From the NCBI RefSeq assembly GCF_012927345.1, contig NZ_JABBGJ010000001.1, positions 248,001-312,000 on the forward strand: DNA of 64,000 bases. The letters are read 5' to 3'. Below are positions 27,742 to 36,429 of the stretch, in pieces. The notes below the pieces were generated by a model. That model was not told the DNA's origin. It made no database searches and worked only from the letters and a program-made list of their open reading frames with translations. Source of the stretch: Paraburkholderia polaris. GTDB taxonomy: Bacteria > Pseudomonadota > Gammaproteobacteria > Burkholderiales > Burkholderiaceae. Each line of letters starts with the position of its first letter. Within the stretch, counting starts at the first letter, position 1. Made by a program: the position numbers and the translations under genes.

Positions 27742-28026
27742 ATGACAGCACGCTTCTATTTGTCGCCCAAGAACCTGCCGGAGCTATCTGAAATTCCTCA
27801 AGCGTTGCGATACGGCATATGGAGCATCGCAGCCCAGAGAGCTCACCGGCACTGGCAAGTCTGGGGGTCCTATATCGTGCTTATGGCCGGCCTTTGTCTT
27901 TTGCCGCGTTGGGATGTTCACTTGGGTCGACTTGTATTTAACGCTGCCTTTGCGATATACCTGTGTATTGGCGTTATCGCATGTCAAGTAGTTAAGATTC
28001 ATTTTGCAAGGCGGTATATCAAATGA
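27742..28026 (+). CDS. Small membrane protein (94 aa), unknown
   Basis: A 94-residue protein with two hydrophobic segments (SYIVLMAGLCLLP and FNAAFAIYLCIGVIACQVV) and a basic C-terminal tail. ATG 27742 has CCGGAGG seven bases upstream, so this start is preferred to the long open frame from 27586. A 29-codon frame overlaps its stop at 28023 and is not supported further. Function unknown. Confidence 0.55.
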   Translation: MTARFYLSPKNLPELSEIPQALRYGIWSIAAQRAHRHWQVWGSYIVLMAGLCLLPRWDVHLGRLVFNAAFAIYLCIGVIACQVVKIHFARRYIK

Positions 28027-28313
28027 GGAAGAGCATGTCTCGCCACCAGGCGGGAAACACCGCGAGGCCTGTTAGCGGCACGTCCCTGAAAGGCCGGTTC
28101 GCGGCTACATGATTGTCGCAAATGGGTCGATTTATGCCTTTCGCATATTTGCAACGATCAGCAATCGATTAAGGTCTCCGTCGGGCCGGGTCCGGCGAGT
28201 TTCAGCCATTCGACACCGCTGCCTGAATCGTCGACGATGCGTCACCTATGTCATGTAGCTATAAGTGACGACATCAAGGGTGCGAAATGCAGGGCGGATT
28301 GAGGGCAACTGAT
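28027..28313. other. Intergenic stretch, no gene supported
   Basis: About 290 bp between two small membrane-protein genes. Only very short frames are present. Base composition becomes more AT-rich towards the right. No hairpin with a T tract was found. Confidence 0.5.
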
Positions 28314-28577
28314 ATGGGTCGAGGAACCAGGGTTCTCCTTGTGGCGGCGGTAGTCGTGTTCCTTTTTTTGATCGGGCTTGGAGTACGCTTCTTCCGTTGG
28401 CAGGGCATGAACTACGCGTTCGCTCCAAAATCGGTCTCTACGATTATTCACTCGACATGGGTGCCTGGATTGGGGAGAAAAAAGACCATGACAGATTCGA
28501 TACTATGCTCTGGACTTGAAACCCCGAAACAATCCGGTCCATATTTATGGATGTTATGGTTTAATGTGGTTCATTGA
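28314..28577 (+). CDS. Small single-helix membrane protein (87 aa), doubtful
   Basis: An 87-residue frame starting MGRGTRVLLVAAVVVFLFLI, a clear membrane anchor, followed by FRWQGMNYAFAPKS and a soluble tail. The ribosome site is weak (GAGGG). The lower G+C than the flanks and the lack of a recognised family suggest transfer or decay. An upstream start at 28287 is possible. Confidence 0.4.
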   Translation: MGRGTRVLLVAAVVVFLFLIGLGVRFFRWQGMNYAFAPKSVSTIIHSTWVPGLGRKKTMTDSILCSGLETPKQSGPYLWMLWFNVVH

Positions 28578-28631
28578 TTTTTTTAAAATAACGGCTCATT
28601 TAAATTAATCTCAATAAGAGGCGTCAGAATA

Positions 28632-29099
28632 ATGAAAAATATTCTCGGAATTAATTTAATCGAACTAAAAAATGCTCCTGTTTTTGCAAAAATTGCAATC
28701 TTGATTTACTGGGTTGCCTCCTTGCAGTATCTCTACGTTACGATAGGCGGAATTTTTCCAGATAAAATTATAAGAGAACCAATTTCCACGTCTACCATTC
28801 CAGTCGTCGTAATAATCTGGATTGAGGCAATCTTATTTGCGTTTGGTGCTCTAAAATTATTTTTGGCTTTTAAATTATCAACACGCAAAAATTGGGCAAG
28901 AATTGCGGTGTTGATTTTGTCGACTCTGCTGGCGGTATTTCTTGTGCAAGGGGTAATAAACACGGTAATTATTGGCCCACTCCATTTTTTCACTCTATTA
29001 AAAGGTACCTATGGGCTTTTTGCCGAAGTAGCGGCTGCTTTTCTGTTGTTGCTACCCAAAAGCAGGGGCTGGTTCGCACCAAAGAGAGCGAGTGCTTGA
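28632..29099 (+). CDS. AT-rich four-helix membrane protein (155 aa), unknown
   Basis: A 155-residue protein with about four hydrophobic segments (AILIYWVASLQYLYVTIGG, VVVIIWIEAILFAFGALKLF, VLILSTLLAVFLVQGVI, FAEVAAAFLLLLP). Codon use is strikingly AT-rich (many ATT, AAA, TTA) compared with its neighbours, a sign of horizontal transfer. The start is preceded by AAGAGG at a long spacing. Function unknown; it looks like a small DoxX- or DUF-type inner membrane protein, which I cannot confirm. Confidence 0.6.
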   Translation: MKNILGINLIELKNAPVFAKIAILIYWVASLQYLYVTIGGIFPDKIIREPISTSTIPVVVIIWIEAILFAFGALKLFLAFKLSTRKNWARIAVLILSTLLAVFLVQGVINTVIIGPLHFFTLLKGTYGLFAEVAAAFLLLLPKSRGWFAPKRASA

Positions 29100-29249
29100 T
29101 GGTATGTAAAAGTTATATTAATTATCAATTAATAGATTGCGCGGCCTGCAAGTTGGAGAACCAGTCGGTTTATCAAATGTTGCCTGAATAACATATGGAG
29201 TGCATATCAAAGATGCCGGCTACCCACCAGGAAAACCGGCCTGTCTGCG

Positions 29250-29720
29250 TTAGAACGGTTTGGTCGGCAGGTACTTTCCGTCCAGGGTGATGACGGCACG
29301 CGAGCCGCCTTCGGGGTCCTCGACCTTCTTGATGTCGAGCTTGAAGTTAATCGCACTGATGATGCCGTCGCCGAATTTCTCGTGCACCAGGGCCTTCAGC
29401 GTCGAGCCATAGATCTGCACCATTTCATAGAACCGGTAGATCGTCGGGTCGGTTGGCACGCCCCCCGGAATGCTGCCGCGCAGAGGAATGGTCTGCAGCA
29501 GGCGCACAGCGTCTTCGTCGAGATCGAGTTTCTCGGCCACGACCTTGGCAGCATCCACCGGCAAGGCGTGCTGGCCGAGCAGCGCGGCAGTGACGAACGC
29601 CAGACTCAGGCCCGTACCCTCAGTGAGTTGCTCGAATGTCAGGTCCTTACGAACCTTGGCGTCCATAACGGCGTCTGCAAGATTCATGCGGTTAGTTTGG
29701 CTGTATTGAGACTGAGTCAT
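29250..29720 (-). CDS. cynS: Cyanate hydratase (cyanase)
   Basis: A 156-residue protein, the same length as E. coli cyanase. The three catalytic residues fall at the E. coli positions: Arg-96 and Glu-99 in [10 protein letters not shown] and Ser-122 in [10 protein letters not shown]. The N-terminal helix-turn-helix-like domain is also kept. The enzyme converts cyanate and bicarbonate to ammonia and CO2 as a decamer. ATG 29720 is used; the frame is open into cynT. It follows the carbonic anhydrase gene by 25 bp, the usual cynTS order. Confidence 0.95.
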   Translation of the reverse strand: MTQSQYSQTNRMNLADAVMDAKVRKDLTFEQLTEGTGLSLAFVTAALLGQHALPVDAAKVVAEKLDLDEDAVRLLQTIPLRGSIPGGVPTDPTIYRFYEMVQIYGSTLKALVHEKFGDGIISAINFKLDIKKVEDPEGGSRAVITLDGKYLPTKPF

Positions 29721-29745
29721 GATATGTCCTCGAGTTGATAAACGT

Positions 29746-30405
29746 TCAGGCAGCGGGTGCAAGCCGCGCCGGGGTTGCATAGACTTGCGGGTGCTTTGCA
29801 AGGGGTACGAATCGATTGGTCGTGCCGTCAAGCGTATCGATTGAGCCGGTTTCGATATCGTAGACCCAACCGTGCAGACTTAAGCGTCCCTGGTCCAGTG
29901 CGAGCCTGACGGATGGATGAGTTTTGATGTTCGCAAGCTGGGCGATCACGTTTTCGCGGACCATCGAGTCGACACGGTCGCGTTCGCTCTTGTGCTCGCG
30001 CGCCTCGTTGACGACTTTCGCGGAATCCGCGTAACGCAGCCAGCTCCCCACGGCGGGCATGTGGTCCATGCATTTGCAGGTGGCAATTGCAGTCATCGCG
30101 CCGCAGTCAGAGTGGCCACAGATCACGACGTCAGTGACGCCGAGTGCCGCGACCGCGTACTCGACCGTGGCCGATACACCGCCTGGCTCCGGGCCGTACG
30201 ACGGCACGATGTTGCCGGCGTTGCGAATCACGAAAAGATCACCCGGCTCCCGCTGGGTGACGAGTTCGGGGACAAGCCGGCTGTCCGAACAGGAAATGAA
30301 CAAGGTGCGGGGAGTTTGGCTCGTCGCCAGTTGCTTGAACAGCTTTGAGCGTTCCGGGAATGCATCCCGATGGAACTTCAGAAAACCATCAATGACTTCT
30401 TGCAC
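29746..30405 (-). CDS. cynT: Beta-class carbonic anhydrase of the cyanase operon
   Basis: A 219-residue beta carbonic anhydrase. Zinc ligands are Cys-39 in SCSDSR, His-98 and Cys-101 in CGHSDCGA, with Asp-41/Arg-43 as the catalytic dyad. It returns CO2 to bicarbonate, the co-substrate of cyanase, so cyanate decomposition does not deplete bicarbonate. The start is GTG at 30405 behind a strong AGGAGG. It forms an operon with cynS and is preceded by cynR on the same strand. Confidence 0.93.
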   Translation of the reverse strand: MQEVIDGFLKFHRDAFPERSKLFKQLATSQTPRTLFISCSDSRLVPELVTQREPGDLFVIRNAGNIVPSYGPEPGGVSATVEYAVAALGVTDVVICGHSDCGAMTAIATCKCMDHMPAVGSWLRYADSAKVVNEAREHKSERDRVDSMVRENVIAQLANIKTHPSVRLALDQGRLSLHGWVYDIETGSIDTLDGTTNRFVPLAKHPQVYATPARLAPAA

Positions 30406-30483
30406 GACTTCCTCCTGGCTGTTGATCGGGAACCGATGGAAGAAGAGTGCGCCGACGCAGCTATAGCGTCCAAGACTGATGTC

Positions 30484-30498
30484 CTATACTTTCTATAG
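30484..30498. promoter_or_regulatory. CTATA-N5-TATAG inverted repeat, candidate CynR site
   Basis: CTATACTTTCTATAG is a perfect inverted repeat in the 167-bp gap between cynR and cynT. A further CTATAG lies at 30461, and two more lie upstream of cynR (31476 and 31521). The shared boxes at both promoters suggest CynR control of cynTS and of itself. Confidence 0.5.
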
Positions 30499-30572
30499 TA
30501 AACGCCAATAGTTTGATGTCGTGCCGCCGTGACGAACGATTTGCCGGGGTCTGCGTGTTGCAGGTCGCGCGT

Positions 30573-31466
30573 TTACGGCAGCGCGGAGTGCGCAACCATG
30601 GATTCGATCAACCCGGTAAAAGCAAGTGAAGCGGCGCTTCGGTAGCCATCCTGACGGCGCAGCAGTGCCACAGTGCGATGCGGTAACGCGGGACGTAGTT
30701 CCAGCCGTTGCAGTGCGGCGTTTTCAAGTGTGATCGCTTCGGGAAGAATCGTGACAACGTTGCCGCGGCGTACGACTTCGACGATGGCGCTGATCGTGTT
30801 CGCTTCGATTGAAATGCGCGGAGCAATCCGCTGCTTCCTGAAGTACTCGCTGACATGAGCCCGTGTTGCAAAGTCGGTAGTCAATAGTGCTAGCGACTGC
30901 GCTTGTAGTTCCTTGGGTGTCAGGGGTTCCTGGCGCGACGCAAAAGGATGGCTATTGCCGATCACCACGCTCAGTTTCTCGACAAAGAGAGACTGGCACT
31001 CGACCTCGGCGGACCGCACGTTGCTAAAAGCGATAGCGAGGTCGATTGCGTCGTCGGCCAGTGCGGATTCGATCGCATCCTGGGTCATTTCGTGGATGCG
31101 TAGATCGATGCCGGGGTGCAGCGTATGGAAACGTTCGATCAGCGGGCCGGCGAGGTACATCGTGAAGGTCGGCGTCATCGCCAGTCGTAGCGACCCGCGC
31201 AACAGGTCCTGCACGTCGTGAGTCGCCCGCTGTCCTGCCTCAAGTTCTCTCAATGCTCTTCGGGCATACCGGATATACGCCTCGCCGGCGTCAGTCGGGC
31301 GCACTGATCGGCCCGACCGGTCGAGCAACGGCACCCCAAGCGACTCCTCAAACTGTCTGATCTGCTGCGACAGCGTGGGCTGCGAAACGTGGAGTGCCTC
31401 GGCCGCGCGCGTGAAGTTGCCATGGTCGGCGACCGCTAGCAGATAGCGGATGTGTCGTAGCAGCAT
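30573..31466 (-). CDS. cynR: LysR-family regulator CynR
   Basis: A 297-residue LysR regulator closely resembling E. coli CynR along its length: N-terminal HIRYLLAVADHGNFTRAAEA, the recognition region HVSQPTLSQQIRQFEESLG, and VTPTF-like AMTPTFTMYLAGPLIERF. CynR activates the cyn operon in response to cyanate. In E. coli the gene is divergent from cynTSX; here it is upstream on the same strand, with about 170 bp between. Confidence 0.9.
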   Translation of the reverse strand: MLLRHIRYLLAVADHGNFTRAAEALHVSQPTLSQQIRQFEESLGVPLLDRSGRSVRPTDAGEAYIRYARRALRELEAGQRATHDVQDLLRGSLRLAMTPTFTMYLAGPLIERFHTLHPGIDLRIHEMTQDAIESALADDAIDLAIAFSNVRSAEVECQSLFVEKLSVVIGNSHPFASRQEPLTPKELQAQSLALLTTDFATRAHVSEYFRKQRIAPRISIEANTISAIVEVVRRGNVVTILPEAITLENAALQRLELRPALPHRTVALLRRQDGYRSAASLAFTGLIESMVAHSALP

Positions 31467-31605
31467 AGGCGGTAACTATAGGCGGTCGTTATGGACTTGA
31501 TTTTAGACCGGTATTACACGCTATAGAAAAACGGGCTCATCCTTCCGTCACCGCTGTTGTGCGTGGGGCCGTATTGCTGAGTAGTGTCCTTCCCATCGAA
31601 CGACG

Positions 31606-31740
31606 CTAGGCAAGGAGTGTTTTAACCAACGCGTTTGTCGAGGGTACGCCGAACTTCTTCAACAGCTTTCCCCGAAAGACTTCAACAGTACGAGGACTGA
31701 TACCCAACGCTATGCCGATTTCCTTGGCGGTCTGCTGGAA
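31606..31740 (-). pseudogene. C-terminal fragment of a LuxR/FixJ-type response regulator
   Basis: The minus strand encodes TAKEIGIALGISPRTVEVF and then KLLKKFGVPSTNALVKTLLA before a stop at 31606, which is the last two helices of a LuxR-type DNA-binding domain. Nothing upstream of about 31740 continues it; there the plus-strand isochorismatase fragment begins. It is a remnant. Confidence 0.7.
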
Positions 31741-32214
31741 AACACAGCGCGTCTTTTAAAGGTCGCTCGCGCGCACAACGTACCTATCGCGACATGTTTC
31801 ACCGCTTACAAAACCGAGCGTGACATGCCGCACTGGAAAGTTGCCGCGGTTCGGGATCAATTCAGACTGGATCATCCAAGCTCGACACTGGACCCCCGGA
31901 TATACGATAAGGATTACGACGTAGTGGTGTGCAAATTCGGACCGTCGATATTCTTCCAGACACCGGTCGTTCCGTATTTCATCAAAGAGGGCGTGGAGAC
32001 GGTCATCATCACGGGCTGCAATACGAGCGGATGTATTCGCGCATCGACGATTGACAGTTTCCAGTGGGGCTTCCGTACGATCGTTCCGGAAGACTGCGTA
32101 GGCGACATCGAGGAAGGCCCGCATCGCGACAATCTGCGCGACGTCGGTCGACGCTACGCAGACGTGTTGAGCGCAGACGATGTGATTGCCTATATCAAAC
32201 AGTCGACGAAGTAA
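31738..32214 (+). pseudogene. 5'-truncated isochorismatase-family amidohydrolase
   Basis: The frame runs from ENTARLLKVARAHNVPIATC through MPHWKVAAVRDQF to TGCNTSGCIRASTIDSFQWG, which carries the nucleophilic Cys of the isochorismatase/N-carbamoylsarcosine amidase family. The N-terminal part with the catalytic Asp is missing; the frame enters directly from the reversed LuxR fragment. The first usable ATG is 31825 (129 codons). It is probably non-functional. Confidence 0.7.
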
Positions 32215-32271
32215 CCTCCGGCAAAACAATGGCCGATATCGGCCTGTGTACGGAACTGTGTGCCGGAGGTT
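32213..32271. repeat. Nested inverted repeats before the MHS transporter
   Basis: AACCTCCGGCA (32213-32223) and TGCCGGAGGTT (32261-32271) are perfect 11-bp inverted repeats. Between them lies the perfect palindrome GGCCGATATCGGCC (32231-32244). The structure starts at the stop of the truncated amidohydrolase and ends 52 bp before the transporter ATG. It could form a branched hairpin or cruciform; there is no T tract. Confidence 0.75.
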
Positions 32272-32323
32272 GCGGTTACCCGCAGCTTCCGGCGCGCGCG
32301 CTCAATTTCCCGTGGAGAATTCC

Positions 32324-33709
32324 ATGAATCATGCCCACACCGTTGACGGTACCCTCGAACCGGATGAGATCGAGCACAGCATGAAGAGAATTGCCGTCGC
32401 GAGCGTCATTGGCACGACGGTCGAATGGTACGACCTGTTCGTGTTCGCGACCGCCTCGGCGCTCGTGTTCAATAAGGTGTTCTTTCCGGGCTTTGTGCCG
32501 TTGATCGGTACCTTGCTCGCATTCGGCACGTTTGCGTCCGCGTATCTGGCACGTATGGTCGGCGCGGTGCTGTTCGGTCATTTCGGCGACCGGCTGGGGC
32601 GCAAGTCGATGTTGCTGGTGTCACTGGTGATCATGGGTATTGCCACGTTTTGCATTGGGCTTTTGCCGGACTATGCGTCGATCGGTATCTGGGCGCCGCT
32701 ATTGCTGCTCACGCTACGCATCGTGCAAGGTCTCGCGCTGGGAGGGGAATGGGGCGGGGCGGTGTTGATGGCAGTCGAGCACGCACCCGCGAACAAGCGT
32801 GGCCTTTACGGTTCCTGGGTGCAAATTGGGGTGCCGGCGGGCACGTTGATCGCCAACCTGGTTTTTCTGCTGAGCAACGCGGTGCTACCCAATGGCGCGC
32901 TGCTTGCTTGGGGCTGGCGCATCCCTTTCCTCGTCAGTGTGCTGCTGGTCGCCGTCGGTCTGTATGTTCGACTGAATACGTCGGAAACGCCGTCGTTCCG
33001 CAAGGTCCGGGACGCCAACGCCCAAGTCAAGGTGCCGTTGGCCGAACTGTTGGGCAAGCACTGGACACAGGTGCTGCTCGGGGGCATCGCGACGATGTCG
33101 ACGGGTACGTCGTTCAACCTGATCGTTGCGTTTGGACTGACCTACGGAACGCAAACACTCGGTTTTTCGCGCAACGCGATGTTAACTATCGCGCTGATCT
33201 CCTGTGCGCTTTGCATCGTGATGCTGCCCGCCTTTGGGCGGCTATCCGATCTGGTCGGACGCAAGCCTGTGATCGTCGGCGGCATCATCGCCGAAGCGCT
33301 GCTGGCGTTCCCGCTCTTCTGGCTGCTCGACACCCGCGAGTTTGGTTTCGCGTTGCTGGGGTATCTGCTGATGATGACGGCATTCGCCGCCAACTATGGG
33401 CCGATCGCTACCTTTCTAGCGGAACTGTTCGGGACTCAGGTTCGGTACTCCGGCCTTTCGGTCAGCTACATGCTGTCCGGACTGCTGGGCAGCGCGGCGA
33501 CGCCGATCGTCACGACGGCGCTGCTGTCGGCCACCGGCCAGGGCTCGTCGGTTGCCTGGTTTATGGCGGGGTCGGCGGCCATTTCGACTGCCGCGCTGTT
33601 GCTGCTGACGGAAACGCTCCGAAGGGATCGGGGGAAAACTGAGGATTCATGCACTCGTATTCTGCGTCGCGGGCGCATTACTGGGCAGCGGCGCGGCATC
33701 GGCGGATGA
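32324..33709 (+). CDS. MHS-family MFS transporter (metabolite:H+ symporter)
   Basis: A 461-residue, twelve-helix carrier. Hallmarks of the MHS group are the N-terminal ASVIGTTVEWYDLFVFATAS and the loop GHFGDRLGRKSMLLVSLVIMG. Relatives carry dicarboxylates, shikimate, citrate or betaines; the substrate here is unknown. ATG 32324 has GTGGAG upstream. The C-terminal 25 residues overlap the coding region of the next gene and look unlike an MHS tail, so a frameshift near 33630-33640 may have altered the end. Confidence 0.88.
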   Translation: MNHAHTVDGTLEPDEIEHSMKRIAVASVIGTTVEWYDLFVFATASALVFNKVFFPGFVPLIGTLLAFGTFASAYLARMVGAVLFGHFGDRLGRKSMLLVSLVIMGIATFCIGLLPDYASIGIWAPLLLLTLRIVQGLALGGEWGGAVLMAVEHAPANKRGLYGSWVQIGVPAGTLIANLVFLLSNAVLPNGALLAWGWRIPFLVSVLLVAVGLYVRLNTSETPSFRKVRDANAQVKVPLAELLGKHWTQVLLGGIATMSTGTSFNLIVAFGLTYGTQTLGFSRNAMLTIALISCALCIVMLPAFGRLSDLVGRKPVIVGGIIAEALLAFPLFWLLDTREFGFALLGYLLMMTAFAANYGPIATFLAELFGTQVRYSGLSVSYMLSGLLGSAATPIVTTALLSATGQGSSVAWFMAGSAAISTAALLLLTETLRRDRGKTEDSCTRILRRGRITGQRRGIGG

Positions 33710-34421
33710 GGTCAAGGTGATGATTTCGGGCGGGTTTGCGTCGGCCTATCGCGAACTGGGCCCACAATTCGAGGAGGCGTCCGGCGATACGCTGGTCACT
33801 GTCTGGGGGCCCGCGGTGGGCACGGCCGCGAATGCCATCCCGGTGCGACTTGCGCGCGGCGAGTGGGCCGACGTGCTGATCGTGGTCGGCTATGCGCTCG
33901 ACGATCAGATCAACGCTGGCAAGGTCGTGTCTGGCAGCAAGGTGGACTTCGCACGCTCGGCAATCGGCATGGCGGTTCGCGAGGGGGCGCCGAAGCCGGA
34001 TATTGGCTCGGTCGACGCGTTGCGGCGCACGCTGCTCGCAGCGAAGTCGATCGTCTATCCGGACAGCGCGAGTGGAGTCTATATCGGCAGCGAACTGTTC
34101 CGGCGTCTCGGTATCGAGGGGCGGGTGCAGAGCAAAAGCCGCATGATCCCGGCCGAGCAGGTCGCCAATGTCGTCGCGAACGGCGAAGCGGAGATCGGAT
34201 TTCAGCAGGTCGTCGAACTGTTGCCGGTGAAGGGGGTGACGGTGGTCGGCAGTTTGCCCGCGGAGGTACAAAGGTACACGGTGTTCTCCGGGGGCATCGC
34301 CACCAATGCGAAAAATCCAGCCGGCGCGGAGACGCTGATCCGGTTTCTCTCATCGCCGGACGCGGCCCCCGCGATTGCAAGGACCGGGCTCGAACCGCTA
34401 ACGCCGAAAGCTGCGAACTGA
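33639..34421 (+). CDS. ModA-like periplasmic binding protein with a non-standard start
   Basis: The mature part (VKVMISGGFASAYRELGPQF, ... WADVLIVVGYALDD, ... ASGVYIGSELFRRLG) matches the molybdate-binding-protein-like family of extracellular solute-binding proteins. The first ATG/GTG (33717-33720) would cut off the signal peptide, but the same frame upstream encodes a perfect one: LRIHALVFCVAGALLGSG-AASA. The only start candidate between it and the in-frame stop at 33606 is CTG 33639, preceded by GGGGG. With it the protein has 260 residues and overlaps the transporter gene by 71 bp. No ABC partner genes are nearby. Confidence 0.7.
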   Translation: MRIHALVFCVAGALLGSGAASADEVKVMISGGFASAYRELGPQFEEASGDTLVTVWGPAVGTAANAIPVRLARGEWADVLIVVGYALDDQINAGKVVSGSKVDFARSAIGMAVREGAPKPDIGSVDALRRTLLAAKSIVYPDSASGVYIGSELFRRLGIEGRVQSKSRMIPAEQVANVVANGEAEIGFQQVVELLPVKGVTVVGSLPAEVQRYTVFSGGIATNAKNPAGAETLIRFLSSPDAAPAIARTGLEPLTPKAAN

Positions 34422-34430
34422 CGTACGGCA

Positions 34431-34601
34431 CTACCCCTTGTTGAACAGGCCCACGACACGGGATATAGATTTCGCTGCCAGAACGAGTAGAGCGCCGGCC
34501 AGACTGTAGTCGACGTTGTGCAGCAAGTCGATCAAATAGAACATGGATAGCGCGATGAGCGGGTGGTACATCGCACGGCTTAGCAGGTGTTTCATCGGCA
34601 T
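34431..34601 (-). CDS. Small membrane protein (about 56 aa), YqaE-like size
   Basis: A frame for MPMKHLLSRAMYHPLIALSM followed by FYLIDLLHNVDYSLAGALLV, with one or two membrane helices and a basic end. Start 34601 or 34595; GTGAG upstream fits the second. It converges on the binding-protein gene with 9 bp between stops. The longer frame to 34709 has no ribosome site. Family unknown. Confidence 0.5.
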   Translation of the reverse strand: MPMKHLLSRAMYHPLIALSMFYLIDLLHNVDYSLAGALLVLAAKSISRVVGLFNKG

Positions 34602-35080
34602 CTCACGCTGTTTCGTTTGCCCGAACCGGTAAGTCGCTGTGCGTGAACTGATCTGCGCGAGTTTTGAGGTGCGCCAGGCTTCCGGAATCTGCGGAAGGGT
34701 TGGCTGCAAAGTACAGATGACGCTGATCTGTCACGTCCCGTCCTGTGACGAACTTTGCATTTCGAAAGCAGTTGCCGTCCTGCCCGTGCGTCGACGTTTT
34801 GTGCCCGATCGTCCAAGGCTTGCCGATGATTCGCCTAGCCATTGCCGTGCGTCCAGAAAGATTGCCCGATCCTCCTGCAGAAGCGCGTTGTCACGCCGCG
34901 AGTCCAAATCGCGACCATCCACGCGCATCGCGCGGCGCCCCGCTGACCGTAGTGAGATGATCAGTAAGGTATTTGTCATCAACCGCCTCGGCGGGTATAA
35001 CATCTACCTCTCGGCCATGCTGGAAAATGACTGGCATGCCGGTTCCTTGCCCGGGAAATCGTATTTCAGGCGAGCCATTC
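34602..35080. other. 479-bp intergenic region, no gene supported
   Basis: Several overlapping frames exist, but none shows a ribosome site, membrane pattern or recognisable motif. It should contain the promoters of the small membrane gene and of the AraC gene. Confidence 0.55.
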
Positions 35081-36136
35081 ATGGATGCAGTCTCTGACGT
35101 GTTACGCACTGTGCGCCTGAGCGGCGCGGTCTATCTGAATGGGACCTTCACGGAACCGTGGTGCGTGATAGGCCGCACGGATGCTGCGCTATGTGGGGCC
35201 TATCTGCCGAGATCCGAGCGTGTAGTCTCCTATCATCTGATCATAGAAGGCAGTTGCTGGGCTCAACTGGCAGACGACCGCAATTCGGCTATTCATCTCA
35301 ATGCAGGCGAACTGCTGGTGGTGCCACAAGGTGAAACTCACCTTATGGGCAGCGCGTTGCACCTTTCGCCATTGCCAACGGAGCAGCTATTAGCCGGGCC
35401 GATGACGGCAACACCTGGTGAGGTGATGACGCTGTCCTATGGAGGCGGTGGAGCTACGACACGCATCGTATGTGGCTTCCTCGCGTCTGACGATACGCTG
35501 AGCAACCCACTGCTCGCATCGCTGCCGCGACTCTTCAAGATTGATATGCGCCGCGATCCGCGTGCAGCATGGCTTGAGTCCTCTCTCAAATTAGCTGCCG
35601 CCGAAGCGGCGGATTCGCGTGCGGGCGGGACGATCGTGCTCGCCAGATTGTCCGAGCTCCTGTTTGTCGAAGCAGTTCGTAGCTGTATTGAAGCGCTACC
35701 TGCAGACCAGACAGGATGGCTGGCCGGGGTGCGCGATCGCTATGTAGGACGTGCGCTTTCGTTGCTCCATGCTCAATCAGTTCACCCTTGGACCGTTGAT
35801 GAGCTTGCGCGCAAGGTGGGGTTATCGCGCTCCGCGTTGGCGCAGCGCTTCACCGATCTTCTTGGACAGCCGCCGATGCAGTACCTGGCGCGTTGGCGCA
35901 TGCAGATCGCGGCGCAGCAACTTCTGCTCGGCAGTAAGTCGCTCGCCGTCGTAGCGGAGCAGATTGGTTATGAGTCGGAGGCGGCGTTCAGTCGGGCATT
36001 CAAGCGGGAATTCGGAATGCCGCCCGCAGGCTGGCGCAAGAGCAAAGAAAAAATGAACGGCACGACCGGATCTGCGGGGGCTGCGCTCGGCGCGAGTGGT
36101 ATCACGCCACCTCGGATTAGTGACACCGACTGTTAA
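35081..36136 (+). CDS. AraC-family regulator with cupin sensor domain
   Basis: A 351-residue protein. The N-terminal half has a cupin pattern (AIHLNAGELLVVPQGETHLM) typical of AraC_binding/cupin_6 regulators, and the C-terminal 100 residues hold two helix-turn-helices: WTVDELARKVGLSRSALAQR and IAAQQLLLGSKSLAVVAEQIG with GYESEAAFSRAFKREFG. Start ATG 35081 gives a normal length. It precedes the ferritin-like and OsmC genes by about 290 bp on the same strand and may regulate them in response to a small molecule. Confidence 0.9.
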   Translation: MDAVSDVLRTVRLSGAVYLNGTFTEPWCVIGRTDAALCGAYLPRSERVVSYHLIIEGSCWAQLADDRNSAIHLNAGELLVVPQGETHLMGSALHLSPLPTEQLLAGPMTATPGEVMTLSYGGGGATTRIVCGFLASDDTLSNPLLASLPRLFKIDMRRDPRAAWLESSLKLAAAEAADSRAGGTIVLARLSELLFVEAVRSCIEALPADQTGWLAGVRDRYVGRALSLLHAQSVHPWTVDELARKVGLSRSALAQRFTDLLGQPPMQYLARWRMQIAAQQLLLGSKSLAVVAEQIGYESEAAFSRAFKREFGMPPAGWRKSKEKMNGTTGSAGAALGASGITPPRISDTDC

Positions 36137-36429
36137 GCCCAACCGCGCCTCAATAACACCGGCAAGCACCCGATCCGTTCGGTCGCTGCTTGCGCCTACG
36201 AGCCATATCGCTAGCAGTGCCCACTGCGAGGCTCGATGCAACGTTCACTCACACGTGTCGATTTTGCCCCGGGGTTTCGGGCATATCTCCCGGCGGCCCG
36301 ATCATAGAACGTCACCTCTCCCGATCGTACATTTGTGCGTACCAGAACGCGCGATCAGTCATCGGGTTCTGGCCGGCGGATGAACACTCACAGCTTGACC
36401 GCATGTCGGTCCATATTGGGAGAAATGCT

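Noticed and set aside
28314..28577. Possible frameshift in the 87-residue membrane protein, because another frame reads LYDYSLDMGAWIGEKKDHD
   Set aside because: The alternative frame hits a stop soon after and no homologue is known to decide. Kept as a doubtful single gene.
34639..35097. Plus- and minus-strand frames upstream of the AraC gene
   Set aside because: They overlap each other, lack ribosome sites and show no recognisable features.
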